DNA of 41,454 bases from an uncultured Eubacteriales bacterium (GCA_900549105.1 URND01000011.1:1-41454); one strand, 5' to 3'; shown: positions 16,023 through 25,184, counted from the stretch's first letter. Translations and numbers: made by a program. Notes: a model not told the origin generated them from the letters alone.

Positions 16023-17933
16023 TTAAATATCGAGATTCCGTGCATATTTTGCATGTGTCTCGATAAATTCACGCCGCGGCTCTACCTTATCTCCCATCAA
16101 AACATTAAATGTATCATTGAGAGCAGCCAACTTCGCGTCGTCCATAGTTACTTTTAAAAGAATTCTCCTGTCCGGATCCATCGTTGTTTCCCACAACTGT
16201 TCCGGGTCCATCTCGCCAAGACCTTTATACCGCTGAATCCGGTTATTCTGATCGCGGCCGATTTCTGAAAGAATATTGTTCAGTTCGATATCATCATAGG
16301 CATACCATACTTTTTTATTTTTCTCAATCTTATATAATGGCGGCTGCGCCAGATATACATAGCCCTGTTTAATAAGTTCAGGCATAAAACGATAAAAGAA
16401 AGTTAATAATAAAGTTGCGATATGAGCGCCGTCCACATCCGCATCGGTCATAATAATAATTTTATGATAACGGAGTTTGGAAATATCAAACTCTTCATGA
16501 ATCCCTGTGCCAAAGGCGGTAATCATTGCTTTAATCTCATTATTGACCAGAATTTTATCCAACCGGGATTTTTCCACGTTCAAAATCTTACCGCGCAGCG
16601 GCAAAATTGCCTGAGTGGCGCGGGAACGGGCTGTTTTCGCCGAACCTCCGGCAGAATCCCCTTCGACAATATAAATTTCACAGTTGGCCGGATCTTTATC
16701 TGAACAATCCGCCAGCTTACCCGGAAGACTCATCGTCTCCAATGCGGTCTTACGGCGGGTCAAATCTCTGGCTTTTCTGGCGGCGTCTCTGGCTCTCTGG
16801 GCCAAAACGGCCTTCTCAGCAATGGTCTTTCCAACCGCAGGGTTCTGCTCAAGGAAGACCATCAGCCGTTCGCTGACAATACTGTCCACGGCGCCCCTGG
16901 CTTCACTGTTCCCGAGTTTCTGTTTTGTCTGCCCTTCAAACTGGGGCTCACCGATTTTAATACTGATAATCGTTGTCAATCCTTCACGGATATCTTCGCC
17001 GGAAAGATTCGGTTCGTTATCCTTGAGCAATTTATTCTTTCTCGCATAATCATTAAATGTTTTCGTCAGCGCATTTCGGAATCCGATTAAATGAGTACCG
17101 CCCTCCGGCGTGATAATATTATTAACAAAGCTATAGCAGCTTTCCGTATAGGAATTGTTATGCTGCATCGCTACTTCCACGTAAACGCCGTCTTTTGTAC
17201 CTTCGCAATAAATAATTTCCGGGTACAGCACATCATGGGGCCGATTCAGATATTCCACATATTCTTTAATACCGCCTTCATAATGGAAAATCCGTTCCAC
17301 CGGTTCCTCTGCGCGGTCATCGATTAAAATAATCTTCAAGCCTTTTGTCAAAAAAGCGGTCTCGCGCAAACGTTCTTTTAAAATTTCAAAATCATATACC
17401 GTATCTTCAAAAATCTGAGAATCCGGTTTAAAAGTTACTTTTGTTCCGTTCTTCTCCGTATTTCCGAGAACCTGCATATCTTCAACAACTTTTCCCCGCT
17501 CAAACCGTTGTTTATACTTCTTTCCCTCTTTATAAACAACAACTTCCAGCCACTCTGAAAGCGCATTGACAACAGAAGCTCCAACACCATGAAGACCGCC
17601 GGAAACCTTATATCCTCCACCGCCGAACTTTCCGCCGGCATGAAGAATCGTAAAGACAACCTCCAAAGCAGGTCTTCCGGCCTTCTCCTGAATATCTACA
17701 GGAATACCGCGGCCATTATCGACAACAGTCACTGAATTATCTTTATTCACAGTTACTGTAATGGTATCGCAGTAGCCGGCCAAAGCCTCATCAACTGAAT
17801 TATCAACAATCTCATAAACAAGGTGATGGAGGCCTTTTGAGGAAGTGCTTCCGATATACATACCTGGTCTTTTTCGAACTGCCTCCAGGCCCTCTAAAAT
17901 CTGAATTTGATCCGCACTGTAATTATCACTCAT
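16023..17933 (-). CDS. gyrB: DNA gyrase subunit B
   Basis: ATPase subunit of gyrase, 636 residues. GHKL ATPase motifs: EIVDNSVDEA, DNGRGIP and GGLHGVGASVVNAL. TOPRIM motifs: YIVEGDSAGG, PLRGKILNVEKS and MTDADVDGAHI. The start MSDNYSAD is chosen because GGGAGG precedes it by 7 nt; a longer frame adds nine residues but has no ribosome site. The chosen ATG overlaps the recF stop by 8 bp, indicating coupling. Order recF-gyrB-gyrA is the standard Firmicutes origin arrangement. Confidence 0.98.
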   Translation of the reverse strand: MSDNYSADQIQILEGLEAVRKRPGMYIGSTSSKGLHHLVYEIVDNSVDEALAGYCDTITVTVNKDNSVTVVDNGRGIPVDIQEKAGRPALEVVFTILHAGGKFGGGGYKVSGGLHGVGASVVNALSEWLEVVVYKEGKKYKQRFERGKVVEDMQVLGNTEKNGTKVTFKPDSQIFEDTVYDFEILKERLRETAFLTKGLKIILIDDRAEEPVERIFHYEGGIKEYVEYLNRPHDVLYPEIIYCEGTKDGVYVEVAMQHNNSYTESCYSFVNNIITPEGGTHLIGFRNALTKTFNDYARKNKLLKDNEPNLSGEDIREGLTTIISIKIGEPQFEGQTKQKLGNSEARGAVDSIVSERLMVFLEQNPAVGKTIAEKAVLAQRARDAARKARDLTRRKTALETMSLPGKLADCSDKDPANCEIYIVEGDSAGGSAKTARSRATQAILPLRGKILNVEKSRLDKILVNNEIKAMITAFGTGIHEEFDISKLRYHKIIIMTDADVDGAHIATLLLTFFYRFMPELIKQGYVYLAQPPLYKIEKNKKVWYAYDDIELNNILSEIGRDQNNRIQRYKGLGEMDPEQLWETTMDPDRRILLKVTMDDAKLAALNDTFNVLMGDKVEPRREFIETHAKYARNLDI

Positions 17934-19029
17934 CTTTAACCTCCCGCTGTTGGTTTTCAACTATTCCTTCTTTTACTTTAAAAATTTTGTCTATATTAAA
18001 TCGATTTTGTATAAATTCATCCAATCCCGTGCATGTTATCACTGTCTGGATTTGACGGATGCTTTCCAATAAATAGTTTTGCCGAAAACTGTCCAGTTCA
18101 GACAAAACATCGTCCAATAATAAAATCGGCGTATCTTTAATAATTAATTTGACCAAATCAATTTCCGCCAGTTTTAAAGAAAGAGCCGCCGTCCTCTGCT
18201 GTCCCTGAGAACCGAATTTCCGGACATTGATATCGTTGATATAAAATCCCATATCATCTCTGTGGGGACCGATGGTTGTTGATTTCAATTTCAAATCATT
18301 TTCACGGCGCAAAAATAATTCTTCCTCAAAACCCGCTGCGTCAATACTCGGTTCATATTGGATATGCAGATTTTCCCTGTTTCCGCTCAGCTTTCTATGA
18401 ATCGGATATATTAATTCATTCAGCGTTTCAATAAATTTCTCTCTCTCCCTGATTACCCGCAGGCCATAGCGCACCAACTGCTCATCCCAGACATCCAGCG
18501 TTTCTTTCAAAGATTCCTGATAATAAGCCTGCTTCAAAAGATTATTTCTCTGATTCACAACTTTATTGTAATTCGATATATCATGAAGATATACTTTATT
18601 CAACTGGCACAGTTCCATATCCATAAAACGTCTGCGCTCTGCAGGACCGCTTTTGATAATCGCCAAATCCTCCGGTGAGAAAAAGATGACATTGACCATT
18701 CCCATAAGTTCACTGGATTTTTTGATAGGAATACCGTCAATCGCCGCGCCCTTCGTTTTATTCCGTTTCAAATGAATGTCTATCTTATGTTCAATTTCAT
18801 TTTTCTCAATAAACAAACGGATATGGGAATCATCTCTGTCAAAACGAATCATCTCTTTATCTTTGCTTCCCCGATGAGACTTTGTCGTCGCACAGACATA
18901 GATGGATTCCAATATATTTGTCTTTCCCTGGGCATTCTCACCATAAAGGATATTAATACCCTTGTCAAAATTCATTTGAAGACTTTCATAATTTCGATAA
19001 TCAAGTAATTCAAGAGATTTTATAATCAT
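17926..19029 (-). CDS. recF: DNA replication and repair protein RecF
   Basis: SMC-like ATPase that loads RecA at gaps via RecOR; 367 residues, normal length. Walker A GENAQGKTN sits near residue 30. The ABC-type signature GSQGQQRTAALSL and Walker B ILLLDDVLSELD are in the C-terminal part. Its ATG overlaps the yaaA stop (TAATG), and its end overlaps gyrB. Confidence 0.97.
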   Translation of the reverse strand: MIIKSLELLDYRNYESLQMNFDKGINILYGENAQGKTNILESIYVCATTKSHRGSKDKEMIRFDRDDSHIRLFIEKNEIEHKIDIHLKRNKTKGAAIDGIPIKKSSELMGMVNVIFFSPEDLAIIKSGPAERRRFMDMELCQLNKVYLHDISNYNKVVNQRNNLLKQAYYQESLKETLDVWDEQLVRYGLRVIREREKFIETLNELIYPIHRKLSGNRENLHIQYEPSIDAAGFEEELFLRRENDLKLKSTTIGPHRDDMGFYINDINVRKFGSQGQQRTAALSLKLAEIDLVKLIIKDTPILLLDDVLSELDSFRQNYLLESIRQIQTVITCTGLDEFIQNRFNIDKIFKVKEGIVENQQREVKDE

Positions 19030-19238
19030 TATTTTTCAATCTTAATTGTTTCGCCGTCAAAGGTTACCATATCGCCTTCATAGAGTTTTTTTCCTCTCTG
19101 ATATTCAACTTCGCCATTGACGCAAACCTGTCCTTCTTTAATTACAATTTTAGCTTCCAGTCCGGAATCCACACATCCGGCGGCTTTCAGTGCCTGGCCA
19201 AGCTTTATATATTCATCTTTTAATTTGATAACTTCCAT
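19029..19238 (-). CDS. yaaA: YaaA S4-domain RNA-binding protein
   Basis: 69-residue protein that is essentially one S4 RNA-binding fold (LGQALKAAGCVDSGLEAK, then VCVNGEVEYQRGKKL). Genes of this type lie between dnaN and recF across Firmicutes and are linked to ribosome assembly. It begins 8 bp after dnaN with an AGGAGA ribosome site and is coupled to recF. Confidence 0.93.
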   Translation of the reverse strand: MEVIKLKDEYIKLGQALKAAGCVDSGLEAKIVIKEGQVCVNGEVEYQRGKKLYEGDMVTFDGETIKIEK

Positions 19239-19246
19239 AATTTCTC

Positions 19247-20356
19247 CTATATTCCCGGATTGAAGTTTACCGGAAGAATCAGATAGATATACTTCTTCTC
19301 TTCATCCCTGATAAAGCATGGCGCTTTTGGGTTAATCATATAAATATCAATATTTTCATCATCGATAACCCGAAGGGCATCAAGAATAAACTTCGGATTG
19401 AAGCCGATCATTAAATCCTTACCTGTCTTCACAATATCGATATCTTCATTCATGGAACCGATGAAAGAGTTAATTTTTAATTCCATGGAGTCATCCAATA
19501 TATTCATGATAATCGGTTTTTTATCACCCTCTTTGACAAGAAGGGAGGCACGCTCAATACAGCTCTGAAGCTCTTTTTTATTGATAGAAATTTTTGTTTC
19601 ATAATCGCTGGAAAGCATCTGCTCAATTCGGAAATACTCGCCTTCAATAAGTCTTGAAACAACAACCGTATCATCAAATTCAAATACAATATGTCTTCCG
19701 GTGAAGAATATATGTACATCATCTTCAATACCGCCGGTGAGAATCTTGCTGACTTCATTCAGCGTTTTTCCGGGTACGACAACTTTGATATGATTGTACT
19801 CTTCCTTGAGTTCAATCTTACGAATGGATATACGGTGTCCATCCAGAGATACAACTTTTAATTCATTTCCGTTAATTTCAAAAAGTTCGCCTGTCATCAA
19901 TCGATTGTTTTCATTATCTGCAATTGAAAAAATTGTCTGACGGATAATTTCTTTTAATGAAAACTGGGATAAGACAACCATTTGATTTTTTTCAATTTCC
20001 GGCAGATAGGAAAAATCATCTCCGGATTTTCCGGCAATATTAAATTTCGCTTTTTCACATTTTATCAAAGCACGGAAGTTATCATCTGTCTGAATAGTTA
20101 CTTCACTGTCGGGAAGCTTGCGGACAATTTCAGAAAACAGTTTTGCTTCCAGCGCAATCTTTCCTTTATCGAGAATATCCCCTTTAATTTTTGTTTCGAT
20201 ACCGAGTTCCATATCGTTTGCGGTTAATTTAATCTGGCCCTCGGTTGTGTCGATAAGAATACACTCTAAAATAGGCATTGTTGTTTTCGCAGGAACCGCT
20301 TTGAGGACTGTGTTGACGCCCTGGAGCAGTTCGGATTTGCTACAGATAATTTTCAT
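19247..20356 (-). CDS. dnaN: DNA polymerase III beta sliding clamp
   Basis: Ring-shaped processivity clamp, 369 residues in three repeated clamp domains, ending in a conserved LPVNFNPGI variant of the family C terminus. I use the ATG (MKIICSKSELL); a TTG four codons upstream abuts the AAAGG ribosome site and is unlikely. The Shine-Dalgarno to ATG gap, about 12 nt, is long. It is separated from dnaA by a 0.3-kb intergenic region that holds the DNA-unwinding module. Confidence 0.97.
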   Translation of the reverse strand: MKIICSKSELLQGVNTVLKAVPAKTTMPILECILIDTTEGQIKLTANDMELGIETKIKGDILDKGKIALEAKLFSEIVRKLPDSEVTIQTDDNFRALIKCEKAKFNIAGKSGDDFSYLPEIEKNQMVVLSQFSLKEIIRQTIFSIADNENNRLMTGELFEINGNELKVVSLDGHRISIRKIELKEEYNHIKVVVPGKTLNEVSKILTGGIEDDVHIFFTGRHIVFEFDDTVVVSRLIEGEYFRIEQMLSSDYETKISINKKELQSCIERASLLVKEGDKKPIIMNILDDSMELKINSFIGSMNEDIDIVKTGKDLMIGFNPKFILDALRVIDDENIDIYMINPKAPCFIRDEEKKYIYLILPVNFNPGI

Positions 20357-20391
20357 GTTAAAAATCAACCTTTCTCAGTCTGCATGGAAAT

Positions 20392-20480
20392 TGTGAATAA
20401 CTTCCGGGCAGCCGCATATAAATATATAAATAATAATTTTATAGTAGTTGTAGTAGTAGGGGAGGTGGATATGTGGATAT
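20392..20480. other. oriC core: DUE, DnaA-trios and adjacent DnaA boxes
   Basis: Reading leftward from 20480 on the plus strand: two abutting DnaA-box-like 9-mers on the minus strand (ATATCCACA at 20472-20480 and ATATCCACC at 20464-20472), a G-rich spacer, six TAG/TTG triplets (20442-20459), then an AT-only stretch (about 20415-20441). Read 3'-to-5', the triplets are GAT-GAT-GAT-GTT-GAT-GAT, matching the DnaA-trio rule of the B. subtilis basal unwinding system. A further box, TTATTCACA on the minus strand, is at 20392-20400. This is where the strands should first open. Confidence 0.85.
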
Positions 20481-20530
20481 GCCATGTAACCCCTGATTTT
20501 TACTGGATTTTTCCGTTGGATAAGTCTGTT

Positions 20531-20551
20531 AAAACGGGCTGAACAGGCCCG
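20531..20551 (-). terminator. Probable terminator of dnaA
   Basis: Minus-strand hairpin CGGGCCTG-TT-CAGCCCG with one bulged C, followed by TTTTAAC. It lies 130 bp after the dnaA stop, which suggests that dnaN has its own promoter, although I could not define a convincing one in the AT-rich DUE. Confidence 0.55.
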
Positions 20552-20575
20552 GAATAACTTAAATATTATCCACAG

Positions 20576-20681
20576 TATAAAATTTGTCCAATGTGTTTCG
20601 GAAAGTCTGAAAGAATTTTATCCCCCTGTAACTCACTGTTGAATCACTTTTCATCCACACATTGTAAGACAGTTATCCACA
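20576..20681 (+). promoter_or_regulatory. DnaA boxes just downstream of dnaA
   Basis: Two perfect TTATCCACA boxes on the plus strand (20576-20584 and 20673-20681) and a one-mismatch TCATCCACA (20651-20659). With the unwinding module they fill the dnaA-dnaN gap. Confidence 0.85.
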
Positions 20682-20682
20682 A

Positions 20683-22035
20683 TCAGGTTGGAGGGTTTAT
20701 TTTCTTTATTAATATATCGATGGTATTTTTCAGATTTTCATCGTGTTTTAAATCATCGGATATTTTTTTCTCTCCATGAATAATGGTTGTATGGTCCTTC
20801 TTGCCGAGAGAATTTCCGACAGCCTGCAGGGAATCGGCGGTCATCTTACGGCAGAGGTACATACAAATCTGCCGCGGATAGGCGATTTCCTTATTTCGTT
20901 TGCTGCTTTTTATATCATCCGGAGAAATATGATAATGTTCGGCTACGGTGTCAATAATCAATTCGCAGGTCACCGGCCGCCGTTCTTCCGGAGAAATAAT
21001 ATTTTCAAGGGCTTCTTTTGTTAATTCGAAATTAATCATTTTTTTGCGAAGTCTTGAAAAATTATAAATCTGTTTCAAAGCGCCTTCCAGCTCACGGATA
21101 CTGGATTTTATATTTGTGGCAATATAATTTAAAGATTCATCGTCAACCTGAATATTGTCCAGCTCGGCCCGTTTTTTCAAAATAGCCATACGTGTTTCAT
21201 AGTTTGGCGGCTGTACATCGACAGTTAATCCGGCCTTGAACCGGGTAATCAGACGGTCTTCCAAACCGTTGATATCTTTTGGCGGTTTATCGGAAGAAAT
21301 GACAATCTGTTTCTTTCCTTCATATAAAGTAGTAAAAGTATGGAAAAATTCTTCCTGAGTACTTTCTTTATTTACAATAAACTGAATATCATCAATGAGC
21401 AGCATATCGATATTTCTGTATTTATTTTTGAAATTTTCAATCTGCTTGTGCTGGATGGAATGGACAAGTTCATTGGTAAATTCTTCGGACGTTACATATA
21501 TAATACGGTAATCCGGGTGATTGCCGAGGACATAATGGGCGATGGAGTGGAGTAAATGGGTTTTTCCAAGACCGGCGCCTCCATAGATAAATAACGGGTT
21601 CCCATAGATACCCGGGTCTTCAGCGACAGCCAAAGCGGTGGCATGGGCAATATCGTTATTTTTTCCAACGACAAAAGTTTCAAATGTATATCGCGGATTC
21701 AGATGGGCATTCATCAATGATTCGGAATCCGTTTTCCTGTTCTCTTCATCAATATGTTTTTTTTCGGATAAATCAGGAATAATAAACTGAACATCGAATT
21801 CGGTTTCAAGTACTTCTGCAATCGTAATAATTAAAGGCATACGGTATTTTTTAGAAAACCAACTGGAATCCAGGACAAGATTTTCTTTCTCTATAGAAAC
21901 GGTAATCATGTTGCCTTCAACCCGATAAGGTTTAAAATATTTGACCCAGGTAGTAAAAGCGACTTCGCTTATATCGTTTTCAATCTTCATTTGTTCGAGA
22001 ATATCATTCCATTTTTCTTTTATTAAAGATAACAC
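20683..22035 (-). CDS. dnaA: Chromosomal replication initiator DnaA
   Basis: AAA+ initiator, 450 residues from the chosen start. Domain I begins LSLIKEKWNDILEQ. The AAA+ core has Walker A GGAGLGKTHL and Walker B MLLIDDIQF. Domain IV carries the DNA-binding signature KKDHTTIIHGEKKI. I take GTG as start (giving MLSLIKEKW) because AGGGGG lies about 10 nt upstream; a GTG ten codons further up would place that ribosome site inside the gene. The gene is flanked on both sides by clusters of its own binding sites, so autoregulation is expected. Confidence 0.97.
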   Translation of the reverse strand: MLSLIKEKWNDILEQMKIENDISEVAFTTWVKYFKPYRVEGNMITVSIEKENLVLDSSWFSKKYRMPLIITIAEVLETEFDVQFIIPDLSEKKHIDEENRKTDSESLMNAHLNPRYTFETFVVGKNNDIAHATALAVAEDPGIYGNPLFIYGGAGLGKTHLLHSIAHYVLGNHPDYRIIYVTSEEFTNELVHSIQHKQIENFKNKYRNIDMLLIDDIQFIVNKESTQEEFFHTFTTLYEGKKQIVISSDKPPKDINGLEDRLITRFKAGLTVDVQPPNYETRMAILKKRAELDNIQVDDESLNYIATNIKSSIRELEGALKQIYNFSRLRKKMINFELTKEALENIISPEERRPVTCELIIDTVAEHYHISPDDIKSSKRNKEIAYPRQICMYLCRKMTADSLQAVGNSLGKKDHTTIIHGEKKISDDLKHDENLKNTIDILIKKINPPT

Positions 22036-22071
22036 AGCATAAAATCCCCCTGAGCATAAATTCACATATAT

Positions 22072-22100
22072 ATTTTATTACAAAAATGGTGAGATATCAA
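22072..22100 (-). promoter_or_regulatory. Promoter of dnaA
   Basis: TTGATA, 17 bases, TAAAAT on the minus strand. A perfect DnaA box starts 10 bp upstream of the -35 box, well placed for self-repression. Confidence 0.65.
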
Positions 22101-22109
22101 CATTAAAAT

Positions 22110-22358
22110 TGTGGATAACCCTGTGGATAAATTTTGTTTATAACTTAACATAAAGTGTTTATTATTTGAATTTATTATGTTAATGTTGACAGAGGAAAAG
22201 GATTTTAATCACATTATCAACACGTTATTTTTTGCGAAAATACTGGATTTTGCTGGATTCAAAGAGATTTATAAACACTTATCCACAAGTTATACACATT
22301 ATGTGGATAGATTTATGTAAATGTGGGGATAATTGTGTTGATAATCAAGTTATCCACA
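22110..22358. other. oriC upstream DnaA-box cluster (dnaA-rpmH region)
   Basis: Five perfect TTATNCACA boxes: minus strand at 22110-22118 and 22122-22130; plus strand at 22279-22287, 22290-22298 (TTATACACA) and 22350-22358. One-mismatch forms occur at 22214-22222, 22269-22277, 22302-22310 and 22336-22344. This is the inc-like half of a bipartite origin, with dnaA between it and the unwinding module. No gene lies in 22066-22458. Confidence 0.9.
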
Positions 22359-22384
22359 ATTGCAAAAAAATAATCAGGTTTTGC

Positions 22385-22413
22385 TTGACGAGATTTGGGG
22401 AAATGACTATAAT
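22385..22413 (+). promoter_or_regulatory. Promoter of rpmH-rnpA
   Basis: TTGACG, 17 bases, perfect TATAAT, about 46 bp upstream of the rpmH start and immediately beside the last DnaA box. Confidence 0.85.
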
Positions 22414-22458
22414 ATAGTAGATATTTTATCTCATTTTTACAAAGGGAGGTGTTTACAG

Positions 22459-22593
22459 ATGAAGATGACATTTCAGCCTAAAAAAAGACAGAGAAGTAAA
22501 GTTCATGGTTTCAGAAAGAGAATGAGCACTGCTAACGGCAGAAAAGTTTTAGCAGCAAGAAGAGCTAAAGGTAGAAATAAATTATCAGCTTAG
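22459..22593 (+). CDS. rpmH: 50S ribosomal protein L34
   Basis: 44 residues, the full length of L34, very basic, opening MKMTFQPKKRQRSKVHGFRK. GGGAGG lies 9 nt before the ATG. First gene of the unit reading away from the origin on this side; a longer upstream frame is out of line with the ribosome site. Confidence 0.98.
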   Translation: MKMTFQPKKRQRSKVHGFRKRMSTANGRKVLAARRAKGRNKLSA

Positions 22594-22618
22594 GCCGCAA
22601 ATTTGTGGCCTTTTTCTT
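22593..22618 (+). terminator. Terminator/attenuator between rpmH and rnpA
   Basis: Self-complementary GGCCGCAAATTTGTGGCC, followed by TTTTTCTTT, starting at the last base of the rpmH stop codon. rnpA starts only 14 bp after the T-run, so this hairpin must allow read-through; it fits the need for far more L34 than RNase P protein. Confidence 0.8.
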
Positions 22619-22631
22619 TAGGAAGAATAGG

Positions 22632-22979
22632 ATGAGATTTTCGGAATCATTGAAGAAGAATCAACAGTTCAGAGCCGTTTATGAGAAGGGAACATCCTGT
22701 GCCAGTCGGTATTTGGTTGTATATAAGTTGGAAAATGGCCTGAAAAGGAATCGTTTGGGGATTTCTGTCAGTAAGAAGGTAGGGAACAGCGTTGTAAGAC
22801 ATCATCTGGCAAGGCTCATTCGTGAAAATTATCGTTTGAGTGAAGAAATGTATAAAGAAGGTTACGACATTGTCGTTATTGCCAGAGTTGCTGCAAAAAA
22901 AGCGGATTATCACGTTATTGGAAAAAATCTCAGTCAGTTATCAGAGAAACTGGATTTATTAAAGGACAGCGATATATAA
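22632..22979 (+). CDS. rnpA: Ribonuclease P protein component
   Basis: 115 residues. Protein cofactor of RNase P that helps the RNA bind the 5' leader of pre-tRNAs. The RNR-type signature region is KRNRLGISVSKKVGNSVVRHHLARLIREN. The start MRFSESLKKN is chosen for the AGGAAG site 6 nt upstream; the longer GTG frame runs into the hairpin. The stop codon overlaps the yidD start (TAATG). Confidence 0.96.
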   Translation: MRFSESLKKNQQFRAVYEKGTSCASRYLVVYKLENGLKRNRLGISVSKKVGNSVVRHHLARLIRENYRLSEEMYKEGYDIVVIARVAAKKADYHVIGKNLSQLSEKLDLLKDSDI

Positions 22980-23188
22980 TGAAAAAAGTTTTGATAGGAT
23001 GCGTTCGTTTTTACAGAAAATATATTTCGCCATTAAAGCGGCCATGCTGCATTTATGTGCCGACATGCTCTCAGTATGCGATTGAAGCATTGGAAAAGTA
23101 CGGCGCTGTCAAGGGAAGTTATTTGGCTATAAGAAGAATACTGAGATGCCATCCGTTTCATGAGGGTGGTTATGATCCGGTTCCCTAA
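22979..23188 (+). CDS. yidD: Membrane protein insertion efficiency factor YidD
   Basis: 69 residues with the family pattern RFYRKYISPLKRPCCIYVPTCSQYA and a C-terminal CHPFHEGGYDPVP. Thought to be a membrane-associated helper of YidC-dependent insertion. Coupled to rnpA by a 1-nt overlap and directly upstream of yidC. Confidence 0.96.
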   Translation: MKKVLIGCVRFYRKYISPLKRPCCIYVPTCSQYAIEALEKYGAVKGSYLAIRRILRCHPFHEGGYDPVP

Positions 23189-23207
23189 ATTAAGGAGGAA
23201 ATAGAAC

Positions 23208-24473
23208 ATGGATGTAATTGTTCTTACAAAAGTTGGGGGTATCCTAGGACCATTTGCATTGATTTTTGGTCTAGTCATGAATGCGATTTATGAGCTTCTT
23301 GATTTGGTGGGGATACCAAATGTTGCGTTGACAATCATATTGTTTACATTGATTGCTAATATTTTGATGCTGCCGCTGACAATCAAACAGCAGCGTTATT
23401 CGAGAGTATCAGCTCTTGTCACACCTGAAATTCAGAAAATAAACAAGAAATATAAAGGAAAGACGGATGAAGTTTCACAGCGCCGGCTGCAGGCTGAAAC
23501 GATGGAAGTCTATAAAAAATATGGCGCGAGCCCATCTTCCGGCTGTCTTCCGTTATTAATTTCTTTTCCTATTTTGTTGGCATTGTATCGGATTATTTAT
23601 AATATTCCGTCCTATGTTAATTCGATTCATGATTTATTTATGACGATTGCCGAGCCGATTCAGACAACCACAAACGGCGCAGCTATCATGGACACTTTGA
23701 TGGAAGAGTTGAACATTGTTGTCGGCAAATTTGATTTTGCGGATCCTGAGAAGATTATTGATGCGTTAAATGGAGTAAAGACAACGGGATGGGATACGGT
23801 TGCCAATGCTTTTGCCTCCAATCCGGATGTGGTTCAGGCCATCGATAAAGTGAAAGATACGATTATCAGTATTAACTCCATGCCGGGCGGATTGAATGTC
23901 ATGGATGCGCCGGTACATTTTTCACAGGGTGTTGCCGGAATCTTCCCTGGAATCCTGATTCCGATTCTGGCCGGAGTAACTCAGTATGTCAGCGTTAAAA
24001 TTACGACACCGAAAAGTAATAACGCAGGCGCTGCAGAAAATGATATGGGCCAGTCCATGAAGATGATGAACAACATTATGCCGTTGGTTTCCGTGTGGAT
24101 TTGTTTCACATTGCCGGTCGGCGTTGGCCTTTACTGGGTATGCAACTCTGTATTCCGTACATTGATGGTTGTAATTGTCAATCGTTTCTTTAACAATAAA
24201 GATATAGATGAACTGATAAAGGAAAATGCGGAAAAAGTGGCGGAACGCAAAGGAAAGCCAACCTTAACTGAAAAGATTATGGCGAGCAGCGCTTCAGCCG
24301 CCCAGGAAGAAGAAAAGAAATATCAGTCGATGAGTGATATAGCCAAGGCAAATCGTTCGAAAAAGGATTATACTCCGAAGAATTATAAGCCGATGGACAA
24401 AGATGCACCTGTAAATACGAACAGTATTTCATCGATTGCCCATATGTTGGACAGAAACAAGAATGACGATTGA
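23208..24473 (+). CDS. yidC: Membrane protein insertase YidC/OxaI
   Basis: 421 residues; inserts membrane proteins with or without SecYEG. Five hydrophobic segments. The positively charged cytoplasmic hairpin after the first conserved span (LPLTIKQQRYSR) contains the arginine that sits in the insertase groove. The loop after span 3 is unusually long, and the C-terminal tail is charged and rich in Lys/Asp. Lacks the large periplasmic domain of Gram-negative YidC. AAGGAGGAAA precedes the start. Confidence 0.95.
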   Translation: MDVIVLTKVGGILGPFALIFGLVMNAIYELLDLVGIPNVALTIILFTLIANILMLPLTIKQQRYSRVSALVTPEIQKINKKYKGKTDEVSQRRLQAETMEVYKKYGASPSSGCLPLLISFPILLALYRIIYNIPSYVNSIHDLFMTIAEPIQTTTNGAAIMDTLMEELNIVVGKFDFADPEKIIDALNGVKTTGWDTVANAFASNPDVVQAIDKVKDTIISINSMPGGLNVMDAPVHFSQGVAGIFPGILIPILAGVTQYVSVKITTPKSNNAGAAENDMGQSMKMMNNIMPLVSVWICFTLPVGVGLYWVCNSVFRTLMVVIVNRFFNNKDIDELIKENAEKVAERKGKPTLTEKIMASSASAAQEEEKKYQSMSDIAKANRSKKDYTPKNYKPMDKDAPVNTNSISSIAHMLDRNKNDD

Positions 24474-24500
24474 TTTGCTGTTTTATTGGAGGGATAAAAG

Positions 24501-25184
24501 ATGGATTATATAGAAGTTACAGGGAAAACAGTCGATGATGCGATTACAAATGCATTGATTCAGTTAGAAACAACCAGCGATAAGATTGAATATGAAGTGA
24601 TTGAAAAGGGAAGCAATGGTTTTCTTGGACTGATTGGCAAACAGGATGCAGTAATTAAAGTTCGTAAAAAAAGTAATCTTTTAGATGATACATACGAATT
24701 TTTAAATAAATTGTTTGCCGCCATGAATATGGAAGTCAAATCAGAAATTGATTATAATGAAGAGAATCGGACAATGAACATTGATTTTTCCGGTGATGAG
24801 ATGGGGATTTTGATTGGAAAAAGAGGACAGACTCTGGACTCTCTTCAGTATTTAATCAGCCTTGTAGTCAATAAAGAGAGCGACGCTTATATAAAAGTAA
24901 AGGTGGATACTGAAGATTATAGAGAGCGTCGTAAACAGACACTCGAAAATCTGGCGAAGAACTTATCTTATAAAGTGAAACGGACACGCCGGCCGGTGAC
25001 ATTGGAACCTATGAATCCTTATGAGCGCCGGATTATTCACTCCGCTCTGCAGAATGACCGTTATGTGGATACCCACAGCGAAGGCGACGAGCCTTACCGC
25101 AAGGTGGTTATCACATTGAAACGGCGCGAAAACAGAGAGTATCGTAAGGACTATAATAGAAATTATAAAGAGAAAAATGATTAA
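24501..25184 (+). CDS. jag: Jag/KhpB RNA-binding protein
   Basis: 227 residues with the three usual parts: Jag-N (about 3-53, including KGSNGFLGLIGKQDA), KH domain with GxxG as LIGKRGQTLDSLQ (about 108-125), and R3H domain (RPVTLEPMNPYERRIIHSAL with the downstream His/Glu pair). Co-occurs with yidC across Firmicutes and acts with KhpA in RNA-based control of cell shape and division genes. Ends in a basic tail. Confidence 0.95.
   Translation: MDYIEVTGKTVDDAITNALIQLETTSDKIEYEVIEKGSNGFLGLIGKQDAVIKVRKKSNLLDDTYEFLNKLFAAMNMEVKSEIDYNEENRTMNIDFSGDEMGILIGKRGQTLDSLQYLISLVVNKESDAYIKVKVDTEDYRERRKQTLENLAKNLSYKVKRTRRPVTLEPMNPYERRIIHSALQNDRYVDTHSEGDEPYRKVVITLKRRENREYRKDYNRNYKEKND

Noticed and set aside
20357..22458. 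CRISPR-like or iteron repeats around dnaA
   Set aside because: The repeated 9-mers are DnaA boxes with irregular spacing and both orientations; no spacer-repeat pattern anywhere in the window.
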